NCBI RefSeq assembly: GCF_036250695.1
Contig: NZ_CP109427.1
Span: 4,960,001 to 5,024,000 of the forward strand
Direction of reading: 5' to 3'
Source of the DNA: Streptomyces sp. NBC_01497
GTDB lineage: Bacteria; Actinomycetota; Actinomycetes; Streptomycetales; Streptomycetaceae
DNA length: 64,000 nucleotides
A model generated the notes under the pieces. It had not been told where the DNA came from. It searched no databases and saw nothing but the letters and a program-made list of their open reading frames with translations. The position numbers were made by a program, and so were the translations under genes. Positions 50,060 to 58,207 of the stretch are shown here, one piece after another. How positions within the stretch are numbered: position 1 is the first letter of the stretch; every line of letters starts with the position of its first letter.

Positions 50060-50953
50060 GTGAGTACCACTGAGCCCGCCGGGGCCGCACCGTCCGGCCC
50101 CGACTCCCTTCTCGGCCCCGGCGACGTGCGGGAGCTCGCGGCGCGCCTCGGCGTACGCCCGACCAAGCAGCGCGGCCAGAACTTCGTCATCGACGCCAAC
50201 ACCGTCCGCAGAATCGTCCGTACGGCCGGGGTCCGGTCCGACGATGTGGTCGTGGAGATCGGCCCCGGGCTCGGATCGCTGACGCTGGGGCTGCTGGAGA
50301 GTGCCGACCGGGTCGTCGCCGTCGAGATCGACGACGTGCTCGCGGGCGCGCTCCCGGACACGGTCGCGGCGCGGCTGCCCCAGCGGGCCGACCGGTTCGC
50401 GCTGGTGCACTCCGACGCGATGGACGTCACGGAACTGCCGGGCCCCCCGCCCACCGCGCTCGTCGCGAACCTCCCGTACAACGTGGCCGTCCCCGTCCTG
50501 CTGCACATGCTGGAGCACTTCCCGAGCATCGAGCGGACCCTCGTCATGGTGCAGGCGGAGGTCGCGGACCGGCTGGCCGCGGCGCCCGGTTCGCGGGTGT
50601 ACGGCGTGCCGTCGGTCAAGGCGGCCTGGTACGCGGAGGTGAAGCGGGCGGGCTCCATCGGCCGGAACGTGTTCTGGCCCGCGCCGAACGTCGACTCGGG
50701 GCTCGTCTCACTCGTGCGCAGGGACGCGCCGCCGAAGACGACGGCGAGCCGCAAGGAGGTCTTCGCGGCGGTCGACGCGGCATTCGCCCAGCGCCGCAAG
50801 ACCCTGCGCGCCGCACTCGCCGGCTGGGCGGGTTCCGCCCCGGCGGCGGAGGCCGCGCTCGTCGCGGCGGGGGTGTCGCCGCAGGCGCGGGGCGAGTCGC
50901 TGACGGTGGCGGAGTTCGCGCGGATCGCCGAGTGCAGGGGAGCGGGCGCGTGA
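50060..50953 (+). CDS. ksgA: 16S rRNA adenine-N6,N6-dimethyltransferase (A1518/A1519)
   Basis: The GTG at 50060 gives 297 residues. Visible are [18 protein letters not shown] (RNA-binding start), the SAM motif [17 protein letters not shown], the Asp in [17 protein letters not shown] and the catalytic [16 protein letters not shown]. It dimethylates two adjacent adenosines in the 3' hairpin of 16S rRNA late in 30S assembly; loss confers kasugamycin resistance in other bacteria. Its stop overlaps the first possible ispE start (GTGA), as is typical of tatD-ksgA-ispE operons. Confidence 0.94.
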   Translation: MSTTEPAGAAPSGPDSLLGPGDVRELAARLGVRPTKQRGQNFVIDANTVRRIVRTAGVRSDDVVVEIGPGLGSLTLGLLESADRVVAVEIDDVLAGALPDTVAARLPQRADRFALVHSDAMDVTELPGPPPTALVANLPYNVAVPVLLHMLEHFPSIERTLVMVQAEVADRLAAAPGSRVYGVPSVKAAWYAEVKRAGSIGRNVFWPAPNVDSGLVSLVRRDAPPKTTASRKEVFAAVDAAFAQRRKTLRAALAGWAGSAPAAEAALVAAGVSPQARGESLTVAEFARIAECRGAGA

Positions 50954-51069
50954 ACGGATCCGTGAACGGGCCGGGGCATACGAGGGGAGCCGGTGACGAG
51001 GGCGCCCGGGTGACCGGCGCGCCGGTCGGTGACGTAGGGGCGGGGGAAGTGGTGGAGGGACGGGAGCGG

Positions 51070-52056
51070 ATGCGGGAACAGGTGCGGGTGCGGGTGCCCG
51101 CGAAGGTGAACGCGCAGCTCGCCGTCGGCGGCGCGCGCCCCGACGGTTTCCACGACCTGGCGAACGTGTTCCTCGCCGTCGGCCTGTACGACGAGGTGAC
51201 CGTCGCGCCGGGCCCGGTGGGTGAGGGCCCCGTCATCACCTGCACGGGACCCGACGCCGCGCAGGTGCCCCTCGACGCGACGAACCTCGCCGCGCGCGCT
51301 GCCCTCGCCCTGGCCGCGCGGCACGGCCTCGCCGCCGACGTACGCATCCACATCGCGAAGGACATCCCCGTCGCGGGCGGCATGGCGGGCGGCAGCGCGG
51401 ACGGCGCGGGCGCCCTGCTGGCGTGCGACACGCTGTGGGGACTCGGCACCCCCCGCGACGAACTCCTCGCGATCTGCGCGGACCTCGGCAGCGACGTCCC
51501 GTTCAGCCTGCTCGGCGGGGCGGCCCTGGGCACCGGACGGGGCGAGCGGCTGACCGCGCTGCCCGTCGGCGGCACGTTCCACTGGGTGTTCGCCGTCGCC
51601 GAGGAAGGGCTGTCGACGCCCCGGGTCTTCCAGGAGTTCGACCGGCTGAGCGCCGGTACGCGGATCCCGGCGCCCACCGCGGACCCGGCGCTGCTCGCCG
51701 CACTGCGCGACGGTGACGCGCCCGCGCTGGCGAAGACGCTCGCCAACGACCTCCAGCGGGCGGCGCTGACCCTGCGCCCGTCCCTGCGCCGGACGCTGGA
51801 CACCGGAACGGAAGCGGGCGCGCTGGCCGCGCTCGTCTCCGGCTCCGGCCCGACGACAGCGTTCCTGACACGGGACGCGCCCGCCGCCCACCGGGTGGCC
51901 GAGGCGCTCCGCACGTCGGGCACCTGCCGCACGGCCCGAGTGGCCGCGAGCCCGGCCCTGGGCGCGGTCGTCCTGTCCGACGACACGGCGGGGCCCGGTC
52001 CGGCCGATGCCGGGGCCGAGCGGTCCGCTGTGATGGACGGGCCGCTCCCGGCCTAG
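51070..52056 (+). CDS. ispE: 4-diphosphocytidyl-2-C-methyl-D-erythritol kinase
   Basis: I chose the ATG at 51070 (GACGGGAGCGG upstream), which gives MREQVRVRVPAKVNAQLAVG, the normal IspE beginning; the GTG at 50950 overlapping ksgA would add 40 residues rich in Gly and Val that homologues lack. The GHMP kinase motif is IPVAGGMAGGSADGAGALLA near residue 100, followed by LGSDVPFSLLGGAALG and a late VSGSGPTTAF. It phosphorylates CDP-ME at the 2-OH with ATP in the MEP isoprenoid pathway. The C-terminus is longer and less conserved than usual. Confidence 0.9.
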   Translation: MREQVRVRVPAKVNAQLAVGGARPDGFHDLANVFLAVGLYDEVTVAPGPVGEGPVITCTGPDAAQVPLDATNLAARAALALAARHGLAADVRIHIAKDIPVAGGMAGGSADGAGALLACDTLWGLGTPRDELLAICADLGSDVPFSLLGGAALGTGRGERLTALPVGGTFHWVFAVAEEGLSTPRVFQEFDRLSAGTRIPAPTADPALLAALRDGDAPALAKTLANDLQRAALTLRPSLRRTLDTGTEAGALAALVSGSGPTTAFLTRDAPAAHRVAEALRTSGTCRTARVAASPALGAVVLSDDTAGPGPADAGAERSAVMDGPLPA

Positions 52057-52177
52057 GGCAGCCGCTCCGGGACGACGGCGCGTTCCGGGCCGATGGGACT
52101 CCCGGCCTGGGGCCGCTCCGGGCCGACGGGCCGTTCCCACCCGGGCCCGGGATGTCCCGCACGGCCCGCCGGGCGCG

Positions 52178-53800
52178 TCACGGCTGTGCCGTGGCCGGCC
52201 GTGGGGGCAGCGTCTCGTCCGCCGTCGCGACACTCTCACCGGGGTGGCCGCCGCGCAGGGCCAGGACCGTGAGCAGGCAGGACAGCAGCGCCGCCGACCC
52301 GCACACGGAGAAGCCGATGGCGTAGCCGTGGCCAAGTGCCTGGACCGCGAGGGCCGCGGCGTGGCCGGGCGGACTCGCGGGCGGCACCGAGTTGACGGCC
52401 AGCGGGCCGCCCTCCGCTGCCACCTGGCCCGCCGCCGTCTTCACGGACCCGGGCAGGGACGAACCGGCCAGCGCGGCGCTGAAGGCCGTGCCCGCCCGGC
52501 CGAGGGCGACCGCGCCGATCACCGCGGGACCCAGCGTGAAGCCGAAGTCGCGCAGCAGGCTCGTCGTGGCACTGGCCATCCCCGCGAGGTGCACGGGCAC
52601 GGTGTTGACCGCCGTCGCGGTGATCGACGACACCGCGAACGAGAAGCCCACGCCCACCAGTCCGAGCGGCACGATCAGCGACGGCAGCGCCGTGTCCCCC
52701 ACGGGCAGGGTCGCGGCCAGGTAGTCGCCCGCCGCCATCAGGGCGAAGCCGCCGGACAGCACCCAGCGCGGTGCGACCCGCGCCAGCAGACGGGCCGTGA
52801 GCGGCGTGAGGAAGATCGTGACGCCGTTGAGCATCAGGAACGCGATCGCGGTGCGCATCGGGCTCTGGTGCTGGATCGGGCCGAGCCGGATGCTCGTCGT
52901 GTAGCAGGTCCCGAGGAAGCTGAACATGCCGATGACGGCGACCACCGACGCCACCGCGAAACCCCGGTTCGCGAACAGGTCGAGCCGCAGCAGCGGGGAC
53001 GCGGCCCGCCGCTCCACCACGACGAACAGCACCAGGCACACGGCCGCGATCACGAACGCGGCCACCACACCGAACGAGTCCCAGCCGTCCGTGGGCGCCT
53101 GGATCACGCCGTACAGCAGCGCGAACAGGCCGATGCCGATGGTGACCTGGCCACCTATGTCCAGCGAACGTCCCTCCGGAGCACTGGAGTTGTCCGCGAG
53201 CCACCCACTGGCCAGCGCGCTGAGCGCGGCCAGCACCGCCACGACGGCGAACGCCCACCGCCAGGACCCGTAGGTGCCGGTGATCCCGCCGAGCAGCGGC
53301 GCGAGGAACCCGCCGGTCGACAGTAGCGCGGCCCAGATCGCGATGACCTTCGCCCGCTGGTCGTGCGTGCGGGTCCCGGCGGCGAGCATCGCGAGCGACG
53401 TCGGGAACAGCGCCGCCGCGCCCAGGCCGGCCAGCGCCTGGCCGATCCACAGGACGTGGACGCCGCTCGCCGCCGCCGCGACCGCCTCGCCGAGTGCCAT
53501 CAGCCCGGCACCCGCGACGAGCAGCCGCTTGCGCCCGAACAGGTCGCCGAGCACGCCGAAGGTGAGTTCCAGGACTGCCACCGGGAGCAGGAACGCGTCG
53601 GATATCCAGGTCAGCTGGGATCCGACGGGGTGCAGGTCCGACTGGAAGAGGCCGTTGAGGGTGGCGGGGGTGGCGATCCCGATCTGGGCGAGGCAGACGG
53701 CGAAGCATCCGGCCACCACAGTGCCGACGGCGAGGCCCGAGGGGGCGCGGGGGCCGGGGGCGCGCTGTTCGGGGATGCCGTTCACTGCTGGTTTCCGCAT
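52178..53800 (-). CDS. MFS drug transporter (DHA2-like, 14 helices)
   Basis: The ATG at 53800 follows GAGGAAGG at a wide spacing. The 540-residue protein has about 14 hydrophobic segments and the motif A block FGVLGDLFGRKRLLV in the loop between helices 2 and 3, and LFPTSLAMLAAGT. DHA2-type proteins export drugs or metabolites by proton antiport. A long extracytoplasmic loop precedes helix 13/14 (PPASPPGHAAALAVQ). It is a single gene converging on ispE. No neighbour names a substrate; no TetR gene is adjacent. Confidence 0.88.
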   Translation of the reverse strand: MRKPAVNGIPEQRAPGPRAPSGLAVGTVVAGCFAVCLAQIGIATPATLNGLFQSDLHPVGSQLTWISDAFLLPVAVLELTFGVLGDLFGRKRLLVAGAGLMALGEAVAAAASGVHVLWIGQALAGLGAAALFPTSLAMLAAGTRTHDQRAKVIAIWAALLSTGGFLAPLLGGITGTYGSWRWAFAVVAVLAALSALASGWLADNSSAPEGRSLDIGGQVTIGIGLFALLYGVIQAPTDGWDSFGVVAAFVIAAVCLVLFVVVERRAASPLLRLDLFANRGFAVASVVAVIGMFSFLGTCYTTSIRLGPIQHQSPMRTAIAFLMLNGVTIFLTPLTARLLARVAPRWVLSGGFALMAAGDYLAATLPVGDTALPSLIVPLGLVGVGFSFAVSSITATAVNTVPVHLAGMASATTSLLRDFGFTLGPAVIGAVALGRAGTAFSAALAGSSLPGSVKTAAGQVAAEGGPLAVNSVPPASPPGHAAALAVQALGHGYAIGFSVCGSAALLSCLLTVLALRGGHPGESVATADETLPPRPATAQP

Positions 53801-54225
53801 GGCTCTGGCGCCTTCCTCGAAGGAGAGGGACGGTGGAGCGAGGCTCCGCGCGCGTGTGCGTAGGGGGAACGGCTGTGCGCGGGATGGCCGCGCGGTCAGA
53901 AACGTAGGCGCGCGTCCGGGGCGGGGCAAGGGTGCGGACGCGATCACTCCGCCCGCCCTCCGATGTCCCGTCCGACGCCCCCGAGCTCCCCGCACCGATG
54001 CCGTAGCTGCCCCGTCCCGCGCCCCGCGCCCGCGGGGCACGGTGCCCGGTCCCGCGCCCCCGCGCTCGTGGGGCAGCGGTGTCCCGGACCCGGTTCGCGC
54101 CCGCCGGCGGACGCCCGCCGGTCCGGCGCGGCCCCGCGGCAGGCGGGCGGGCGTGGACGCGCCACGGGCACCCTCCGCGGGGCGACTACGCTGGGACGCT
54201 GATCCATCCCCTTGTCAGGAGTGAA
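53801..54225. other. 425-bp gene-free spacer between divergent MFS and ABC-F genes
   Basis: The spacer must hold both promoters. The MFS side (53801-53910) has AGGAGAGGG and less GC-rich words; the middle is a GC-rich tract with no repeat or dyad I would call. Just before the ABC-F start is CAGGAGTGAA. Antibiotic-responsive ABC-F genes often have leader-peptide attenuators here; I see no obvious leader frame with a terminator hairpin. Confidence 0.5.
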
Positions 54226-56049
54226 ATGGCCGTCAATCTGGTCAATGTCGAGTCGGTCACCAAGGTGTACGGAACCCGTGCGCTGCTCGACGGTGTCTCC
54301 CTCGGCGTCTCCGAGGGAGACCGGATCGGTGTCGTCGGCCGCAACGGCGACGGCAAGACCACCCTCATCCGGCTGCTGACCAAGCTGGAGGAGGCCGACA
54401 CCGGCCGCGTCACCCACAGCGGCGGTCTCCGGCTCGGCGTGCTCACCCAGCACGATTCCCTCGACCCGTCCGCCACGGTCCGGCACGAGGTCATCGGCGA
54501 CCTCGCCGACCACGAGTGGGCGGGCAACGCCAAGATCCGCGACGTCCTGACCGGCCTCTTCGGCGGCCTCGACCTGGCCGGCTTCCCGCAGGGCCTCGAC
54601 ACGGTGATCGCCCCCTTGTCCGGCGGCGAGCGCCGGCGTATCGCCCTCGCGAAGCTCCTCATCGGCGAGCCCGACCTGATCGTCCTCGACGAGCCGACGA
54701 ACCACCTCGACGTCGAGGGCATCTCCTGGCTCGCGGGCCACCTGCGGGCGCGCCGTTCCGCACTCGTCTGCGTCACCCACGACCGGTGGTTCCTCGACCA
54801 GGTGTGCACGCGCATGTGGGACGTGCAGCGCGGTGACGTCTTCGAGTACGAGGGCGGTTACACCGACTACGTCTTCGCCCGCGCGGAGCGGGAGCGCATC
54901 GCCGCGACCGAGGAGGTCAAGCGGCAGAACCTGGTGCGCAAGGAACTGGCCTGGCTGCGCCGCGGCGCCCCCGCCCGGACGTCCAAGCCCCGCTTCCGGA
55001 TCGAGGCGGCCAACGATCTGATCGCCGACGTCCCGCCGCCCCGCGACACCTCCGCGCTGATGCGCTTCGCCGCGACGCGCCTCGGCAGGACCGTGTTCGA
55101 CCTGGAGGACGTGACGGTCCAGGCAGGCCCGAAGACCCTGCTCACACACCTGACGTGGCAGCTCGGCCCGGGCGACCGGATCGGCCTCGTCGGCGTCAAC
55201 GGCGCGGGCAAGACCTCCCTGCTGCGTGCCCTCGCGGACTCGGCCAGCAGCGACGGCGACGTCCAGCCGGCCGCCGGTACGGTCAAGACGGGCCGGACCG
55301 TGCGGCTCGCGTACCTGTCCCAGGACGTGGCCGAACTGCCGCCGGCGCTGCGGGTCCTGGAGGCCGTGCAGCAGGTACGGGAGCGGGTCGACCTCGGCAC
55401 CGGCCGGGAACTGACCGCGGGCCAGCTGTGCGAGCAGTTCGGCTTCTCCAAGGAGAAGCAGTGGACACCGGTCGGCGACCTGTCCGGTGGTGAGCGCCGC
55501 CGCCTGCAGATCCTGCGGCTGCTGATGGACGAGCCCAACGTCCTCTTCCTCGACGAGCCGACGAACGACCTCGACATCGAGACCCTGACGCAGCTGGAGG
55601 ACCTCCTCGATGGCTGGCCCGGCACACTCGTCGTCATCTCGCACGACCGGTTCTTCGTGGAGCGGACCACGGACCAGGTGATGGCGCTGCTCGGCGACAT
55701 GACGCTGCGGATGCTGCCGCGCGGGATCGACGAGTACCTGGAGCGCCGCCACGCCATGGAGGAGACGCGCGTCGCCGAGCGGACCCCCCTCGCCGGGCCC
55801 GACAGCGCGGCCAGGTCGGCGGCGGCGGTCTCCGCGAAGGACAGCCGCGCCGCGAAGAAGGAACTGCAGCGTGTGGAGCGGCAGCTGGACAAGGTCTCGA
55901 CGCGTGAGACCACGCTGCATCAGCAGATCGCGGACAGCGCGACGGACTTCGGGAAGGTCGCGAAGCTCGACGCGGAGCTGCGTGAACTGATCGGCGAACG
56001 CGAGGTGTTGGAGACCCGCTGGCTGGAGCTGGCGGAGGACGCCCAGTAA
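54226..56049 (+). CDS. ABC-F family ATP-binding cassette protein
   Basis: The ATG at 54226 (CAGGAGTGAA upstream) gives 607 residues with no membrane segment. Two ATPase domains are present. Domain 1: VVGRNGDGKTTLIRLLTKLE, LSGGERRRIALAKLL, LIVLDEPTNHLDVEG. Domain 2: GVNGAGKTSLLRALA, LSGGERRRLQILRLL, LFLDEPTNDLDIETL. The Walker A of domain 1 has GRNGDGKT where GxNGxGKS/T is usual. The linker between them contains FARAERERIAATEEVKRQNL. A coiled-coil C-terminus (KKELQRVERQLDKVSTRETT) ends it. ABC-F proteins act on ribosomes to relieve stalling or antibiotics; which role applies is not visible. Confidence 0.9.
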   Translation: MAVNLVNVESVTKVYGTRALLDGVSLGVSEGDRIGVVGRNGDGKTTLIRLLTKLEEADTGRVTHSGGLRLGVLTQHDSLDPSATVRHEVIGDLADHEWAGNAKIRDVLTGLFGGLDLAGFPQGLDTVIAPLSGGERRRIALAKLLIGEPDLIVLDEPTNHLDVEGISWLAGHLRARRSALVCVTHDRWFLDQVCTRMWDVQRGDVFEYEGGYTDYVFARAERERIAATEEVKRQNLVRKELAWLRRGAPARTSKPRFRIEAANDLIADVPPPRDTSALMRFAATRLGRTVFDLEDVTVQAGPKTLLTHLTWQLGPGDRIGLVGVNGAGKTSLLRALADSASSDGDVQPAAGTVKTGRTVRLAYLSQDVAELPPALRVLEAVQQVRERVDLGTGRELTAGQLCEQFGFSKEKQWTPVGDLSGGERRRLQILRLLMDEPNVLFLDEPTNDLDIETLTQLEDLLDGWPGTLVVISHDRFFVERTTDQVMALLGDMTLRMLPRGIDEYLERRHAMEETRVAERTPLAGPDSAARSAAAVSAKDSRAAKKELQRVERQLDKVSTRETTLHQQIADSATDFGKVAKLDAELRELIGEREVLETRWLELAEDAQ

Positions 56050-56334
56050 CACGCCGCCGGCAGGGGCTGTTGGTCCCCGCGGCGAGCGCCGCGCGGAGGC
56101 CCGCGTCGCCGCGCCCGTCCCCCGTCTGGACCGCGCTCGTCCCCGGCCGCCCGAATGGTGCTCGCCCCCGGTGCCACCTGCACCGAGGCAACGGCGGCCG
56201 GGGCCGTCGGAGCCGGCCGCTCGGGCTGCGGGTGTGCCGGCCTTCCCCGGCCAGCGGGTGCGCCGGCACTTCCCTCGGCCGCCGGTGTGCGGTCCGGGTC
56301 GGGGCCTGGCGCGGTTCCGTGCCGGGGCGCGGGG

Positions 56335-57693
56335 TCAGATGATCGTCGTGTAGATCTGCCAGCCCCCGCCGACCGGAGTGCGTCGGGTGAGGCGGTTGCT
56401 GGTGCTGGTGCCGGTGTAGAGCCACAGGTGACCGGTGGTGTCGCGGGCGATGACGTCGGAGCTGATGAAGTCGGCGTCGGTGTCACCGGGGCTGGTGATG
56501 AGGTCGTAGATCTGCCAGCCGCTGCCGATCCTCAGTCGCGGGGCGAAGGGCTGGCTGTCGGTGCCCTGGTAGGCGTCGTAGTTCCACAGGACGCCGGAGG
56601 CGTCACGGCCCATGACGCCGTTGCCGAAGCCCGTCAGCGGCTGGTAGATGTTCCAGCCGTGTCCGGCCGCGACGCGCGCCGCGAAGGGGTGTGTGGCGTT
56701 GCCGGTCGCGGTGTAGGACCACAGGTGACCTGAGGCGTCGCGGGCCACGAGCACTGTGTGGGAGTTGCGGTGGGTGCCACCGGCGGTGAGCGCCGTGTAC
56801 TGGCCCCAGCCGCTGCCGACGCGCACCCGCTTGGCGAAGGGCTGTGCCGGGTCGCCGGTGCCCTTGTAGTACCAGAGCGTGCCGGAGCGGTCGCGGGCCA
56901 CCAGGTCGCCTCGGCCGTCCGCGCTGGTCGGAAGGACCTTGGTGATCAGGTCGTAGACCTGCCAGCCGCCGCCGATCCTGACGCGGGGGGTGAAGGGTGC
57001 GCTCCGGTCGGCCGTGCCGCGGTACTGCCACAGCACCCCGGCCTTGTCGACCGCGTAGACGGCCGTCTCCTCCTGGGGCAGCGCCACCCGGTGGTAGTGC
57101 AGGGTCAGCGGGCCACTGGCCAGCGCGGCTCCGCCGTCGGCCGCGGTCAGCAGCACCTTCCCGGTGATGTCCTGGTCGTCCCAGAGGAAGTACGGGTCGG
57201 CCGTGACCTTGACGTCGTAGTGCACGGTCGGCGCGGCCTGGACCGTCGGCAGGTCGAGGTAGATCTCCATCACGTCCGGTGTCGAGGGCCCGGAGTTGTA
57301 CCAGGAGCACGGGGTGAAGGCGGCCCCGTTCGCGGAGCACTGCGCCTGCCCGAAGCCGGCGGCCACCCGCCACGGGTCGTTACCGCCGGGCGGGAACTGG
57401 CCGCCGTCGAGGTCGAGTCGGGCACGCACGTCCCCGGTGGCGCCGGCCGGCAGTGTCGCGTCGAAGTGCAACTCGGCGGCGGACGCCGAGCCGTTGACGA
57501 GAGTCGGTACGGGACCGGTCTGCACGACGGTTCCCGTGGTTCCCGTGGTTCCGGTGGTTCCCGTGGCGTCGGCTGCGGCGGGGAGAGCGGCACCCAGTGT
57601 CAGGACGGCGGCGGCCACCGCGGCCGCCGCCGTTCTCGCGAGCCTGCCCCGGACACGGGCCGGCCCCTCACGATGTGGATTGCGGACGGTCAT
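56335..57693 (-). CDS. Secreted five-repeat beta-propeller (tachylectin-like) protein
   Basis: The ATG at 57693 has GGGGGATACGC upstream. The 452-residue product has an Arg-rich signal peptide (residues 1-40) cleaved near AAA-DAT, then TGTTGTTGT repeats, a 150-residue beta-sandwich-like region (LHYHRVALPQEE), and five tandem repeats of about 40-45 residues. Each contains LW-x-Y, PF-x-x-R and GxGW-x-x-Y, for example LWYYKGTGDPAQPFAKRV then GSGWGQY. Five such blades match tachylectin-2-like propellers that bind N-acetyl sugars. It is exported, so it may bind cell-wall or host glycans. Between it and the ABC-F gene, 56050-56334, I see nothing. Confidence 0.83.
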   Translation of the reverse strand: MTVRNPHREGPARVRGRLARTAAAAVAAAVLTLGAALPAAADATGTTGTTGTTGTVVQTGPVPTLVNGSASAAELHFDATLPAGATGDVRARLDLDGGQFPPGGNDPWRVAAGFGQAQCSANGAAFTPCSWYNSGPSTPDVMEIYLDLPTVQAAPTVHYDVKVTADPYFLWDDQDITGKVLLTAADGGAALASGPLTLHYHRVALPQEETAVYAVDKAGVLWQYRGTADRSAPFTPRVRIGGGWQVYDLITKVLPTSADGRGDLVARDRSGTLWYYKGTGDPAQPFAKRVRVGSGWGQYTALTAGGTHRNSHTVLVARDASGHLWSYTATGNATHPFAARVAAGHGWNIYQPLTGFGNGVMGRDASGVLWNYDAYQGTDSQPFAPRLRIGSGWQIYDLITSPGDTDADFISSDVIARDTTGHLWLYTGTSTSNRLTRRTPVGGGWQIYTTII

Positions 57694-58207
57694 GCGTATC
57701 CCCCGGGATTGGTTGTCCAATGCGGCGGCGGGTCCTCGACGACCTCACGGGTCACTGCCGGACGCCGCTCGCCAGCCCGTAGGACAACTGGACGTCACCG
57801 AGGGTTGTGCCCGACTTTCCCGCCGGTTCGGCCGGGCGCCGGGGCGACGCCGAGGGTGTGCCAGGGGCGGAGCCGTGCCGCCGGGGCCGGCGATCCGGAC
57901 CTGCGGCCGGCCCGGCGGCTCCGGGGAACGCGTCCCGCGCGCACCACACGGGACGGGGCCGCAGACGGCGGAGGTGTTCAGGCGGCCCCGAACGCCCACG
58001 TAAGGGAGTAACAGTGCCATTACGGCGGGGTTCTCCCTTGGGAACAGGGCAGGGTGGGCCCGGTCCCCCCGGCCGGGCGTGGTGGTAGAAAGAAGGCCCG
58101 CTCGCCTGCCGAGGAGCGGAACTCCCGCCCCTCACACCCCGTTCCGGACGCGCTCCGGGCCGGGGGGACCGACAGGGCGGGCCGTGAACATAGGGGGAAG
58201 TGCGCTG
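57694..58207. other. 514-bp gene-free spacer, possible small ORF
   Basis: It separates the divergent propeller gene and the first PQQ-type gene. One short frame, GTG at 58014 to TAG at 58088, has AAGGGAGTAACA just upstream (24 codons, Gly/Pro/Arg-rich). This is too short to judge and could be a leader or chance. The remaining sequence shows no dyad or repeat. Confidence 0.4.

Noticed and set aside
53801..54225. Attenuator leader peptide for the ABC-F gene
   Set aside because: No short frame with a ribosome site followed by competing hairpins could be identified.
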